49,163 nucleotides of DNA, from NCBI GenBank assembly GCA_013619105.1, contig JABXKU010000010.1:1-49163 (forward strand), given 5' to 3'. This document shows positions 8,165 through 15,840 of this stretch, piece by piece. Position 1 is the first letter of the stretch. Every line of letters starts with the position of its first letter. Both the position numbers and the translations under genes were made by a program. The notes under the pieces were generated by a model that was not told the DNA's origin, made no database searches, and worked only from the letters and a program-made list of their open reading frames with translations. The stretch comes from Desulfuromonadales bacterium (GTDB lineage: Bacteria > Desulfobacterota > Desulfuromonadia > Desulfuromonadales > Syntrophotaleaceae).

Positions 8165-9082
8165 TTGTCTACTGTTACTCTTACCATAAATAGTCAAGAG
8201 GTCACGGTTCCAAAGGGCAGCACCGTGCTGGATGCTGCTGTGGGAGCTGGTTTTTTTATTCCGACATTTTGTCATGACCCCATTTATGCAGGTTATGGCG
8301 GCTGCCGCATCTGTATCGTCGATATCAAAGGTGCCAGAAACCTGCCTGCCTCATGCGTTACTGCTGCGGCAGACGGAATGATTGTCGAAACCGAGTCCGC
8401 GCCTGTTGTAGAAGCCCGGAAGACGATTATTGAGTTGATGCTGGCCAATCACCCGGTGGATTGTATGACCTGCGAGAAGTGCGGCGACTGCCGCCTGCAG
8501 GATTACGCCTTTCGCTATGGTGTGGAGTCTGCCGGATTTGGTGGCGAAAGAAAAGACTACGAGTTTGATACCACAAATCCGTACATTAATCGGAACATGA
8601 ACAAATGTATTCTCTGCGGTAAATGTGTCAGAACCTGCAAGGGTGCCGAGGACAGAGCTGTTATCGATTTTACTTTTCGTGGGTTTGATACCAAGGTGGC
8701 GCCGGCTCTAGATTCAAGCCTAGCGGAATCGGCCTGTGTTTCCTGTTCCCGTTGTGTGTCGGTTTGCCCGGTAGGAGCTCTGACCGATAAGCCTCTCGGT
8801 GGAAAAGCCAGAGCTTGGGAAGTAGTCAAAGAAGAGGTGACCTGCACTTGGTGTGACGCCGGTTGTCTGTTTGATTTAGTTCGCAAAAACGGTGAGGTTA
8901 TCGGCGTAGCAGCCAAAGCTCCTGCCGGCGGACGCCCTCTGTGTCTCAAGGGGCGTCTTGGTCTGGAACTTCGTTACAACGATAAACCGCTCAAGCCGAT
9001 GTTGAAAAAGGATGACCAGTATGTCGAGGTCTCCTGGACCGAGGCTTTGGGGCTGGATGAAATTCTGGAAAAATTGAATTAG
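8165..9082 (+). CDS. NuoG-N-like Fe-S subunit ending in a partial molybdo-oxidoreductase domain
   Basis: The 305-aa product starts at TTG 8165, which has AAGGAGG 8 nt upstream; the upstream in-frame TTG at 8138 has none. Visible in order: a [2Fe-2S] plant-type ferredoxin domain (FCHDPIYAGYGGCRICIV...SC), the His-Cys3 4Fe-4S site HPVDCMTCEKCGDC, two 4Fe-4S motifs CILCGKCVRTC and CVSCSRCVSVCP, then the N-terminal 4Fe-4S domain of formate dehydrogenase-type molybdoenzymes (VTCTWCDAGC...RPLCLKGR). The frame stops 20-odd residues after VSWTEALG, where a formate dehydrogenase would go on for 500 or more residues including its Sec/Cys site. It is either a stand-alone electron-transfer subunit (HylA/HydA-like without active site) or a truncated fdhA. 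Confidence 0.85.
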   Translation: MSTVTLTINSQEVTVPKGSTVLDAAVGAGFFIPTFCHDPIYAGYGGCRICIVDIKGARNLPASCVTAAADGMIVETESAPVVEARKTIIELMLANHPVDCMTCEKCGDCRLQDYAFRYGVESAGFGGERKDYEFDTTNPYINRNMNKCILCGKCVRTCKGAEDRAVIDFTFRGFDTKVAPALDSSLAESACVSCSRCVSVCPVGALTDKPLGGKARAWEVVKEEVTCTWCDAGCLFDLVRKNGEVIGVAAKAPAGGRPLCLKGRLGLELRYNDKPLKPMLKKDDQYVEVSWTEALGLDEILEKLN

Positions 9083-9107
9083 GTAGTACTTTGAATTAGA
9101 CAGTACC
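9074..9107 (+). repeat. 17-bp tandem repeat across the stop codon
   Basis: TTGAATTAGGTAGTACT (9074-9090) is followed directly by TTGAATTAGACAGTACC, with 14 of 17 positions identical. The first copy contains the TAG stop of the preceding gene. It may mark the scar of the event that ended the gene here. Confidence 0.6.
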
Positions 9108-9109
9108 TT

Positions 9110-9159
9110 GAGCGTTTCCCCCATAGACTTTCTTCTGTCGGGGGAAACGCTCTTTTTTT
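9110..9159 (+). terminator. Terminator of the diaphorase operon
   Basis: A 13-bp perfect stem (GAGCGTTTCCCCC with GGGGGAAACGCTC) is followed by seven T. It lies 27 nt after the stop codon, so the operon ends here and contains no molybdopterin catalytic subunit. Confidence 0.9.
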
Positions 9160-9286
9160 ACGCTTCTGTACAATCCTGATTGCACGGTCCTCTCTTATTA
9201 TTACCCCCCTCTGCGCAAAGCCCACTACACGTTTACCCTTAAGCCTTTGGGGCTGCGGCAAGCTGTACCGGCGGCGGGTGCTTTGT

Positions 9287-9568
9287 CTATTGCGCCAACC
9301 GACCCAGCTGTTCCTCCATTTCACTCCAGCAGCGTCTGCAGTGGAGACAGGGCAAACCGAGCTTTTTGGCTTGTGATTTAAGTTTTTTTGCTGCCGTGTG
9401 GTGCAGAAAATCGGTAAAGAAAAGGACAACATCGACATGGTTGGGGATTGTGCTTTTGGCAATCTTTCGATTTCGAGCTGGCCAATGGGTAATACGCGAG
9501 GCACCATGTTCTGCAAGGCGAGGAACCAGCGCGCCGATACGGTCAGCTCCGATGATAAGAATGGACAT
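9287..9568 (-). CDS. DUF2325 family protein
   Basis: A 93-aa protein beginning MSILIIGADRIGALVP, with the small Rossmann-like beta-alpha start and the HVDVVLFFTDFLHH centre typical of DUF2325. A Cys pattern near the C-terminus, CLHCRRCW, could bind metal. The function of the family is not established. It is the second gene of a two-gene minus-strand unit behind the DUF3793 gene (25 nt gap), a pairing also seen in other anaerobes, often near flavodoxin genes. AAGGA lies upstream of the ATG at a rather long distance (about 10 nt). Confidence 0.75.
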   Translation of the reverse strand: MSILIIGADRIGALVPRLAEHGASRITHWPARNRKIAKSTIPNHVDVVLFFTDFLHHTAAKKLKSQAKKLGLPCLHCRRCWSEMEEQLGRLAQ

Positions 9569-9593
9569 GGTGGTAGTTTCCTTAGGACTGCGG

Positions 9594-10295
9594 CTACGAA
9601 GCGCAGACTGTTTGCAGGGGCTTCGAAATCGTATGCAGCAGAGCGACGGGATCGCCTGCCTCGATAAGCCGGCTTGCCATGCCTCGTCGGCAGGCAGAGT
9701 AACAGTCGCCGAGGGCTAGGCTAGGCGCGGGGTCTCCGTAGATGCGCCATTGCCGACAGGCGGTACACGGCTTGTTACTGCAGCCCATGAAACCGGCCAC
9801 GTCTTTGAGAGGGTATCCGAGAAATATCCCGATTTCATGGGGCATATCGGATTCAGTCTGAAAACGATTCAGCAGTTCTGTCAAGGTTGCCTGTAGATTG
9901 CCGGGGGCGGGGTAGCCCAGCCGGCTGAGAAATGAAGCCGTTTCTGGTTGTTGCAAATGAGACCGTAATAGCTCCGGGACGTAGAATAACATTAAATTCC
10001 CATTTTCTTTTTGACGCATCGCAAGGCCTTGCAATGGGCTGTCGGCAAGCAGGGTGTCGCTGTGAAGTTGCCAAAGGTGGTATAGGTTTCGGCCACAGGG
10101 CTGGCGACGGTTACGCAACTGCACCAGGTTGGCCGGTTTGACGCCGGCCAGAACCTCAGCCGCTTCCAGAGCCAGAAACGATGCCAGACAGTCACGCTCA
10201 TCAGGGAAATTCCAGGTCAGGTCGAGCCAACTGGTTCTGGACCTTCTGCGGAGTTGGGGGCATTGTTTTACGGCGCGCGGCTTTAACGATAGCAC
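9594..10295 (-). CDS. DUF3793 family protein
   Basis: A 233-aa protein starting at GTG 10295, with AAGGAGA eight bases upstream. Family features seen are YHLWQLHSDT-like and FYVPELL segments, the EIGIFLGYPLKDVAGFMG motif with nearby Cys residues (GCSNKPCTACRQWRIYG), and a C-terminal ACRRGM. The molecular function of DUF3793 is unknown to me; in many anaerobes it accompanies flavodoxin or iron-responsive genes. A Fur-like dyad 52 bp upstream of the start supports iron regulation here (inference). Confidence 0.75.
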   Translation of the reverse strand: MLSLKPRAVKQCPQLRRRSRTSWLDLTWNFPDERDCLASFLALEAAEVLAGVKPANLVQLRNRRQPCGRNLYHLWQLHSDTLLADSPLQGLAMRQKENGNLMLFYVPELLRSHLQQPETASFLSRLGYPAPGNLQATLTELLNRFQTESDMPHEIGIFLGYPLKDVAGFMGCSNKPCTACRQWRIYGDPAPSLALGDCYSACRRGMASRLIEAGDPVALLHTISKPLQTVCAS

Positions 10296-10346
10296 TGGGC
10301 AGTCTCCTTCGGCTGACAGAGTTGTGATGTCTGAATGTAGCAGAAA

Positions 10347-10363
10347 ATGAAAACCGATTTCAA
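10347..10363 (-). promoter_or_regulatory. Fur-like dyad upstream of the DUF3793 gene
   Basis: On the minus strand TTGAAATCGGTTTTCAT matches the feoAB dyad TTGAAATTCGATTTCAA at 13 of 17 positions. A TTGAAA that could serve as -35 forms its first six bases, with TACATT 18 bp downstream as a possible -10, so a bound repressor would cover the -35. Calling it Fur is inference from its likeness to the feoAB site. Confidence 0.45.
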
Positions 10364-10489
10364 GTAAAAGCTGTATACGGTCGTTGCTTAAATGCCGGTT
10401 GGGACTGGCAGCTAGCAGATCTGGACGCTTTCGAGAGGTGTTGCTCTGGCGGGGAGATTCTCACTGACCTTGGGGCGAGGAGTTGGGTG

Positions 10490-10518
10490 AAAAAATGGGC
10501 GGCCAGATGGCCGCCCCA
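10490..10518 (-). terminator. Terminator of the LbtU-type porin gene
   Basis: The 8-bp stem GGGCGGCC/GGCCGCCC with loop AGAT (plus strand) is followed on the minus strand by CA and six T. It lies 34 nt after the porin stop codon. Confidence 0.85.
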
Positions 10519-10552
10519 TAGAGGCAAGAGAGGTGAGGAGAGTGGGGGGGGC

Positions 10553-11686
10553 TTAGAATTCTAAGGCGAGCTGTGCGGTCAGCACATCCTGCTCGTCGTC
10601 GTTGTCAAATTCGCCGTGCAGGTATTCTACCGCCAGGCTGGTGTTCTCGAACAGCCCATAACTGGCCGCGATGCCGTATTGGCTTTCGGGGAGCAGGTCG
10701 CCCAAGTCGTCGCCGCCTTCGTAGCGCAGGGCGACTTCCAGAGCGTCATTGACGGCGTAGCCGAGTTCGACGTTCCAGGTTTTCGGCTCCAATTCTTCGG
10801 CGGCCAGCTCGCCGGCTTCGAATTCGTCGAGGGCGCCGACATATTCGGCGATCAGAGTCAATCGCTCATTGAGAGTAGCGGTGACGAAAGCGCCCATGCC
10901 GCCAACCTTGTCGTTAATATCAGCGCTGAATTCCCCCTCCAGGCCGTCGCTGTCGGCGATGTTGGAGATCCAGGAGACGCCGCCGGTCAGTTCCAGACCT
11001 TCCACTGTGCCTTCGGGCATGGTGTAGACGGCACTGGCGACAAAGCTGTCGATGTGATCGTCTTTCCCGGTTTCATCGATGTCGCCGTTGAACACACCGA
11101 AGGAAAGGTCGAACATGTCGTTGGCATAGCCGACGACGGCGGCCGATTCACGGGTTTCTCCCAGTTCCAGGGTCAGCGGGTCGCTGATGAAAAAGCTGTC
11201 GAAGTTGCCGAAGGGCACGTACATCTTACCTGCCTGCAGGTAGAGAGGGAGGATATCCTCGCCGTCGAGGCGGATATAGCCCTCGTCGACAACCAGCTGC
11301 TCGGAACTGTCGGGTTCTTCTTCCCACAGCAGCAGCACGTGGCCGGAAACGTGTTTGGTGAAGTCAGCGTCGATCCCGAGTTCCACCGTGGCCAGCGCCA
11401 AGTCGCTCTCGTCTTCGCTGCTGCCTGCGTCAGGATCGGTGTTAACGTAACCGGCTTCCACTTCGATCAGGCCGCTCAAAGAAACCTTTTTCGCCAGACC
11501 AGCGAGGGACAGTGAGGCCTTTTCGTCAGCGTTGTCGGAGACGGCTTTCTCTGCCTCCAGCGCTTCGATGCGCTGTTTCAGCTTTTCGATTTCGCTTTGG
11601 GGAGCTGCAAATGCCGCTCCGGCTACCAGTGTTAGGGCAGCGACCAGGGCCATCAGATTTAAGGTTCGGGTTGGGTAGCTGAACAC
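10553..11686 (-). CDS. LbtU-type outer-membrane porin
   Basis: A predicted 377-aa outer-membrane beta-barrel. A signal peptide (residues 1 to about 28, ending AGAAFAA) is followed by a short coiled-coil rich in Glu/Lys (EIEKLKQRIEALEAEK), then repeated amphipathic strands and the terminal aromatic residue typical of barrels (LALEF). The overall pattern, SLSGLIEVEAGY near the start and YLQAGKMYVPFGNF, fits the LbtU family, named after the Legionella siderophore-uptake protein. Start is GTG with AGGAGG upstream. It is followed by its own terminator and preceded by the feoAB unit. Substrate is not visible from sequence; an iron-related role is suggested by the neighbours only. Confidence 0.8.
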   Translation of the reverse strand: MFSYPTRTLNLMALVAALTLVAGAAFAAPQSEIEKLKQRIEALEAEKAVSDNADEKASLSLAGLAKKVSLSGLIEVEAGYVNTDPDAGSSEDESDLALATVELGIDADFTKHVSGHVLLLWEEEPDSSEQLVVDEGYIRLDGEDILPLYLQAGKMYVPFGNFDSFFISDPLTLELGETRESAAVVGYANDMFDLSFGVFNGDIDETGKDDHIDSFVASAVYTMPEGTVEGLELTGGVSWISNIADSDGLEGEFSADINDKVGGMGAFVTATLNERLTLIAEYVGALDEFEAGELAAEELEPKTWNVELGYAVNDALEVALRYEGGDDLGDLLPESQYGIAASYGLFENTSLAVEYLHGEFDNDDEQDVLTAQLALEF

Positions 11687-11740
11687 AGTAAACCTCCTAG
11701 TTTATTGAAATAGTTAAGATACGCTCGAGAGCGAAATAAG

Positions 11741-11896
11741 TTAGTGGCGTCCGCAGTTGCCGCAGCCACTACAGGATTCCAATTCCCGGCGGCAGCGTGG
11801 GCACTGCCGCCAACTACGGTCCTTCAGTGGGCAGCCGCACCCGGGGCAGGTTGCGGCTTGATGGCTGGATTGTTGAGCTTTGCTGACCTGTTTCAT
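11741..11896 (-). CDS. Small Cys-rich protein downstream of feoB
   Basis: A 51-aa protein starting at ATG 11896 (TTTAGGAG upstream), 8 nt after the feoB stop. Eight Cys lie in paired motifs: CPGCGCP, CPRC, CSGCGNC. The pattern suggests a zinc ribbon or small Fe-S protein. By position it could play the accessory role of FeoC, but it lacks the winged-helix length of FeoC, so I do not use that name. A longer frame begins inside feoB, but its extra N-terminus has no ribosome binding site and looks like a shadow. Confidence 0.7.
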   Translation of the reverse strand: MKQVSKAQQSSHQAATCPGCGCPLKDRSWRQCPRCRRELESCSGCGNCGRH

Positions 11897-11904
11897 GGCA
11901 GCTC

Positions 11905-13749
11905 CTAAAGGACAATCTGGGCCAGCAGGCCGCCAACGCCAAAGGCCAGTATCCAGGCTCCTAGCCATACGGTGGTGGCTTCTTTAAATCCCCGTTCCTT
12001 GAACAGGATCATCAGGCTGGCGATGCAGGGTACGAACAGGGTGATAACCACCAGAGATACGACGACCTGCCAGGGGGACAGAGCCAGGTCGGTCAGCCCG
12101 GCCGCTCCGAAATCGCGGCGGACCATGCCCATGACAAAGGCAGTTGCTGCCTCCTTGGGAAGGTGCAGCCAACCTACGGTTAAGGGGGCAACCAGGTCCT
12201 GCCAGGCCTTGAGACCGCCGCTCACCTGCAGCAGAGACACGCCCAGTGAACCGGCAAAGAACCAGATGTAGGCTTCCTTCATGAAGAAAAAGGAGCGAAT
12301 GACGGTTTTGCGCAGTACATTTGCGGGGCGCGGCAAGCGCATGGGGGGCAAGTCGATGAGCAGGGCGCTGCTCTGACCTGGGATAACTTTGTTGAGTACT
12401 GTGCCGAGCACCGCCAGGCAGGTGAAGATAACCGCCACGTAGGTCAGGCTGAGCATGAAGCCAACCGCGGCCAACATGCCGGCAATGACACCGATCTGAG
12501 CGCTGCAGGGTACTACGAAGTTAAGGATCGCCGTGGCGATGGTGCGCTCCCGTTTGCAGCCGAGGATACGGGTGGTGATGGTACCGAGCTGGACGCAACC
12601 GAAGCCGAGGATAACCGGAATGATGGCCCGGCCGTTAAGGCCGATGGACGTCATCAGCCGGTCGACGAAGGTGGCCAGGCGCGGTAGGTAGCCTGAGTCT
12701 TCAAGAAGGGACAGGGCGACGTAGAAGCCGACAACCAGCGGCAGCAGCAGGCCGAGCAAGTAAGTAATTGTCATGGTCAACAGGCCGAACTCGCCGATGA
12801 GGATCTGGCCGAGAACCGAACTTTCTGCCACCAGGGGATCCACCAGCCCCCGAATCCACGGTTCCCAATGGCCCTGCATGATCGCTTCTTCAGTGAGGCC
12901 GACAATGTCACCGGCCACCCAGACCCCGATCAGTTGGTAGCAGCCCCACAATACCGCTCCCAGGATCAGTAGACCGCTAGCCGGATGCAGGCACAGTCTT
13001 CCTAGCAGATCACGAAACCGTGCCGATTTTTCTGGACGGTTAACGGTAGCGGCCACGATGTCGTTGGCTCGCTGTCGGCGCAACAGATAAACCCGCTCCC
13101 TGTCGTTCTCTGGAGCGACACCGTGCCGCTCAGCGACAACTTCGTCTCCTTCAAGCACCATGAGTGCCTCGGGGCGCGTATCGATGCGGTCCAGCAGGTT
13201 GATTACCGCCTGATCAATTTCTGGATGGGAAAGACCGGCGCGAGCAAGAGGCAGGGCGGCAAAGACCTCTTTAAGTCCGCGGTTCTTAACCGCGGAGGTT
13301 GAGACCACCGGTACGCCCAGTCGTTCTTCAAGTAATTTGGTGTCGACCCGTATGCCAAGGATTTCAGCTTCGTCGCAGAAGTTAAGGGCCACCACCATGG
13401 GGATAGCCATGTCGGCCAGCTGCAGGCTCAGAAACAGGTCGCGTTCCAGGTGGGTGGCATCGACGACATTAACGACCAGATCGGCGGTCAGAATCACATC
13501 ACGGGCGACTCGCTCCTCGTCATTAAAGGATGAAACGCCGTAGACCCCTGGAGTGTCGAGAAGTATATCCTCGCCGATTTTCCCGCGGCTGATCTCTACT
13601 GTCGTGCCGGGAAAGTTGGACACGTCGGCATAAATACCGCTCCAGGCACTAAAGAAGATTGATTTACCAACGTTGGGGTTGCCGACCAGAACGATGTTGC
13701 GTTGGCCCGCTTCGACGCAGGCTGTATTACTGCAGCAGGATGGGGACAT
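11905..13749 (-). CDS. feoB: Ferrous iron transport protein B
   Basis: An inner-membrane Fe(II) transporter with a cytosolic G-domain, 614 aa, somewhat shorter than the E. coli form. G1 GNPNVGKS (residues about 23-30), G2 region with NFPGTTVE, G3 DTPGVYG and G4 NFCD are all present. The membrane half carries the two Gate motifs, with the conserved Cys in GFGCVQLG and VPCSAQIG. An N-terminal CCSNTAC is an unusual Cys-rich start. It follows feoA by 51 nt and precedes a small Cys-rich protein gene; the three probably form one iron-regulated operon. Confidence 0.96.
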   Translation of the reverse strand: MSPSCCSNTACVEAGQRNIVLVGNPNVGKSIFFSAWSGIYADVSNFPGTTVEISRGKIGEDILLDTPGVYGVSSFNDEERVARDVILTADLVVNVVDATHLERDLFLSLQLADMAIPMVVALNFCDEAEILGIRVDTKLLEERLGVPVVSTSAVKNRGLKEVFAALPLARAGLSHPEIDQAVINLLDRIDTRPEALMVLEGDEVVAERHGVAPENDRERVYLLRRQRANDIVAATVNRPEKSARFRDLLGRLCLHPASGLLILGAVLWGCYQLIGVWVAGDIVGLTEEAIMQGHWEPWIRGLVDPLVAESSVLGQILIGEFGLLTMTITYLLGLLLPLVVGFYVALSLLEDSGYLPRLATFVDRLMTSIGLNGRAIIPVILGFGCVQLGTITTRILGCKRERTIATAILNFVVPCSAQIGVIAGMLAAVGFMLSLTYVAVIFTCLAVLGTVLNKVIPGQSSALLIDLPPMRLPRPANVLRKTVIRSFFFMKEAYIWFFAGSLGVSLLQVSGGLKAWQDLVAPLTVGWLHLPKEAATAFVMGMVRRDFGAAGLTDLALSPWQVVVSLVVITLFVPCIASLMILFKERGFKEATTVWLGAWILAFGVGGLLAQIVL

Positions 13750-13800
13750 TTGGACTATTTCTCCGGGATGGCGGTAATGAGTTTTGCTTTTTCAGGAAGC

Positions 13801-14022
13801 TTACAGTACAGCTTTGATCGTAACCTGACGGGCGATATCGCGGCCGATGGCGATTTCCTGGCCGCCATATTTAAGGACCACGGGGCCGAAAGGGAGCTTG
13901 CAATGGCAGCTGACCTGAGTACCGTTGATGATACCGAAGCGTAACAATTGGATACGTAAATTTTCATCGGGGACGTTGATGATAGTGCCACACTGACCGC
14001 GGCGCAGGTCATTTAAAGACAT
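13801..14022 (-). CDS. feoA: Ferrous iron transport protein A
   Basis: A 73-aa SH3-like cytosolic partner of FeoB. Start is ATG 14022 (MSLNDLRRGQCG) with AGGAGG six bases upstream; an upstream extension of the frame reads through the promoter and is not coding. The FeoA pattern is visible: GQCGTI near the start, LRIQLLRFGIINGTQV in the middle, then the basic GPVVLKYGGQEIAIGRDIARQV end. First gene of feoAB. Confidence 0.93.
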   Translation of the reverse strand: MSLNDLRRGQCGTIINVPDENLRIQLLRFGIINGTQVSCHCKLPFGPVVLKYGGQEIAIGRDIARQVTIKAVL

Positions 14023-14050
14023 TGAATCCTCCTGAATGATGGCTGTGAAA

Positions 14051-14067
14051 TTGAAATCGAATTTCAA
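14051..14067 (-). promoter_or_regulatory. Fur-like operator of feoAB
   Basis: On the minus strand TTGAAATTCGATTTCAA is an imperfect dyad (14 of 17 positions symmetric). It begins inside the -10 box and covers the expected transcription start, a position suited to iron-dependent repression. A related dyad occurs before the DUF3793 gene. Confidence 0.6.
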
Positions 14068-14094
14068 GATAAAGAGGTTGAGCGATTCAGTCAA
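14066..14094 (-). promoter_or_regulatory. feoAB promoter
   Basis: TTGACT (14089-14094) and TATCTT (14066-14071) on the minus strand are separated by exactly 17 bp. The start would fall near 14059, about 37 nt before the feoA ATG. Confidence 0.7.
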
Positions 14095-14256
14095 GAATAA
14101 AATGAAAAAAAAATTCAAGATCCGCTACAGGATGTCTGCCGTGGGGTGGGGATGTGATCCGCGTGCAGAACATCTATATTCAGTTATGTTCTTACTGTGT
14201 ATGGAGTCCAATGTGTCGGCTTGATTCTGTCAGTGAGAATTTTGCCAGAACGTCTA

Positions 14257-14286
14257 TTGACAATGAGAGATTGCAACATACATACT
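14257..14286 (+). promoter_or_regulatory. tetR promoter, probably leaderless
   Basis: A perfect -35 TTGACA (14257-14262) is followed after 18 bp by CATACT (14281-14286, 4/6). The start would lie at or within a base or two of the ATG at 14294. No ribosome binding site precedes the ATG, which agrees with a leaderless mRNA. Confidence 0.6.
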
Positions 14287-14296
14287 GGTTGGTATG
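14281..14296 (+). promoter_or_regulatory. TetR-type operator overlapping the tetR start codon
   Basis: CATAC-TGGTTG-GTATG is a perfect 5-bp inverted repeat. Its left arm is part of the -10 box and its right arm contains the ATG start codon. The outward sequence ACATACATAC adds partial repeats. Autorepression by the TetR product is the natural reading (inference). Confidence 0.6.
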
Positions 14297-14896
14297 AAGC
14301 TAAGTAGAAACTCAGACCATACTCGGCAAACGATTCTCGATGCGGCTGCCCAGGAAATTCATCTCCACGGGTTCCAGGCCGCCAGCCTGAGCCGCATTTT
14401 GGCCACCACCGGCTTGACCAAAGGGGCGTTGTACCACCATTTTCCCAATAAGCAGGCTTTAGGGTACGCGGTGTTGGAAGAAGATATTGTGGTTCGCGGG
14501 CGGGCAATCTGGATCAGCCCCCTGGAGCAGTGTACCGATCCTGTCGACTGTCTCCAGGAAATGATTGCCACCCGGCTTAAAGACATGACTGAACAGGATG
14601 TCTTGCTCGGTTGTCCCCTTAACAATCTGGCCTTGGAAATGTCACCTATCGATGAAGGTTTTCGGCGGCGGGTGCAGAAAATCTATGACCGCTGGTCGCA
14701 GGCCCTGGCTGCTATTCTTGCCCAAGGGCAAGGCAACGGCACGGTCAGTCGCGCCATCGATCCCTTCAAGGTGGCGATCTTTATCGTCGCCTCCATCGCT
14801 GGAATCCGCAGTTTGGCCAAAACAGCTCAGAACAACGTGGTTTTGGAAGCGTGTGCCGATGCGCTCATGGACTACCTGGAAACATTACGCAGCTAG
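14294..14896 (+). CDS. TetR/AcrR family transcriptional regulator
   Basis: A 200-aa protein with a typical N-terminal helix-turn-helix: TRQTILDAAAQEIHLHGFQAASLSRIL, then TTGLTKGALYHHFPNKQALGYAV (residues about 11-60). The C-terminal half is all-helical and has a lone Cys in LLGCPLNNLALE. That motif is typical of the TetR subfamily with a TetR_C_6-like ligand domain, which often controls oxidoreductases. It begins a plus-strand series with an internally deleted ferredoxin-like gene, a small HTH protein, an old-yellow-enzyme gene and an MFS transporter. The regulator plausibly controls these and itself through the dyad at its start. Confidence 0.92.
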   Translation: MKLSRNSDHTRQTILDAAAQEIHLHGFQAASLSRILATTGLTKGALYHHFPNKQALGYAVLEEDIVVRGRAIWISPLEQCTDPVDCLQEMIATRLKDMTEQDVLLGCPLNNLALEMSPIDEGFRRRVQKIYDRWSQALAAILAQGQGNGTVSRAIDPFKVAIFIVASIAGIRSLAKTAQNNVVLEACADALMDYLETLRS

Positions 14897-15084
14897 GAAA
14901 CTTTTGGTGAAAAAAATACCGACTGGTTTGTGCCTAGCTCTGCCGATGAGTTATTTTAACCGCTGGCTATTAGGGCCTTTCAAGAACCCCTTACCTCAGG
15001 CGTCGTTGCGCATAAAGGTTGTCAGGCCCTTAAGCCCCGAGAACGATCCGTTGCTATGGATCTTGGGCGATATGGAGGATGATC

Positions 15085-15718
15085 ATGGGACATCTGGTCG
15101 GCAAGGATATTTACCGCAAGCTTGGCAAGAAGATCGATAACCTCACCCTGCGTGCTCCCTGGAACGACACTCTGTTTGCCATCCTGAAGGAAATCTATAC
15201 CGCAGAGGAGGCGAATGTCGTTGTCAGGATGCCCTATGTGTTGTCGAACCTGGAGCGCATTGCAAAGATTACCGGCTATGCACCTGCTCGGTTGCGGCAA
15301 ATGCGCCAAGGCTTGTCCCCTCGAGGCTATTGAGATGGTCCCGGTCGCCAAGGGGTCGGGCAATGGTAAAAAGCTTGCCAAGGTCGATAGCTCTATATGC
15401 CTCGGCTGCGGGGTCTGCGCTTTGCCGTGCACGTTTGGCTCGTGCCAATTGGTGAAACGAACGCAGCGGGTGATCCATCCAGAAACCACCTTTGAGCGGG
15501 TTATGCTGCAAAGTTTGGAGCGGGGCACCCTGCAGAACCAAATATTCGATGATCCGCAGAGTCTCAGCCACAAATTCATGCGCGGTTTTGTCGGCGGCTT
15601 CCTGAATCTATCACCTATCAAACGAGCCTTGATGAGCGACTTGATGCGCTCTCGGTTCCTTGGTGCGATGAAGAAGGGGGTAGAAAAGCAGGGTAAAGGT
15701 TGGTTAGCTGACATGTAG
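15085..15718 (+). pseudogene. 4Fe-4S dicluster protein, internally deleted and frameshifted
   Basis: An N-terminal part starting MGHLVGKDIYRKLGKKID (ATG 15085, GGAGG upstream) is open to about 15285. The continuation is in the next frame, LLGCGKCAKACPLEAIE, then CLGCGVCALPC, followed by LVKRTQRVIHPETTFERV and SPIKRALMSDLMRSRF to the stop at 15718. As I remember the family, full-length proteins are about 360 residues, with a middle part of roughly 200 residues between these two blocks that is absent here. The first Cys of the first 4Fe-4S motif is also replaced (LLGC). A deletion near 15285 that changed frame explains both facts. Neither half has a normal start plus stop as an intact protein. 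Confidence 0.7.
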
Positions 15719-15840
15719 GCCATTATAAATCAGGAGGTGATGTTGGCGATGTCACAGAGAACCCAGGCCTGATGCTAGCAAATAAGAGGCGTCCTGACGA
15801 TCAGGCCATTAGAATCAAGAGGGCAAAAGGAGATTGGACA

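Noticed and set aside
10616-11515. 299-codon plus-strand frame opposite the LbtU-type porin
   Set aside because: It mirrors the codon pattern of the porin gene, has no ribosome binding site and yields no known domain; the minus frame has a signal peptide and barrel ending.
15719-15772. Short peptide frame after AGGAGGTGATG (about 7-11 codons)
   Set aside because: The initiator lies too close to the ribosome-binding sequence or gives only a seven-residue product; it is more likely leftover from the deleted gene region.
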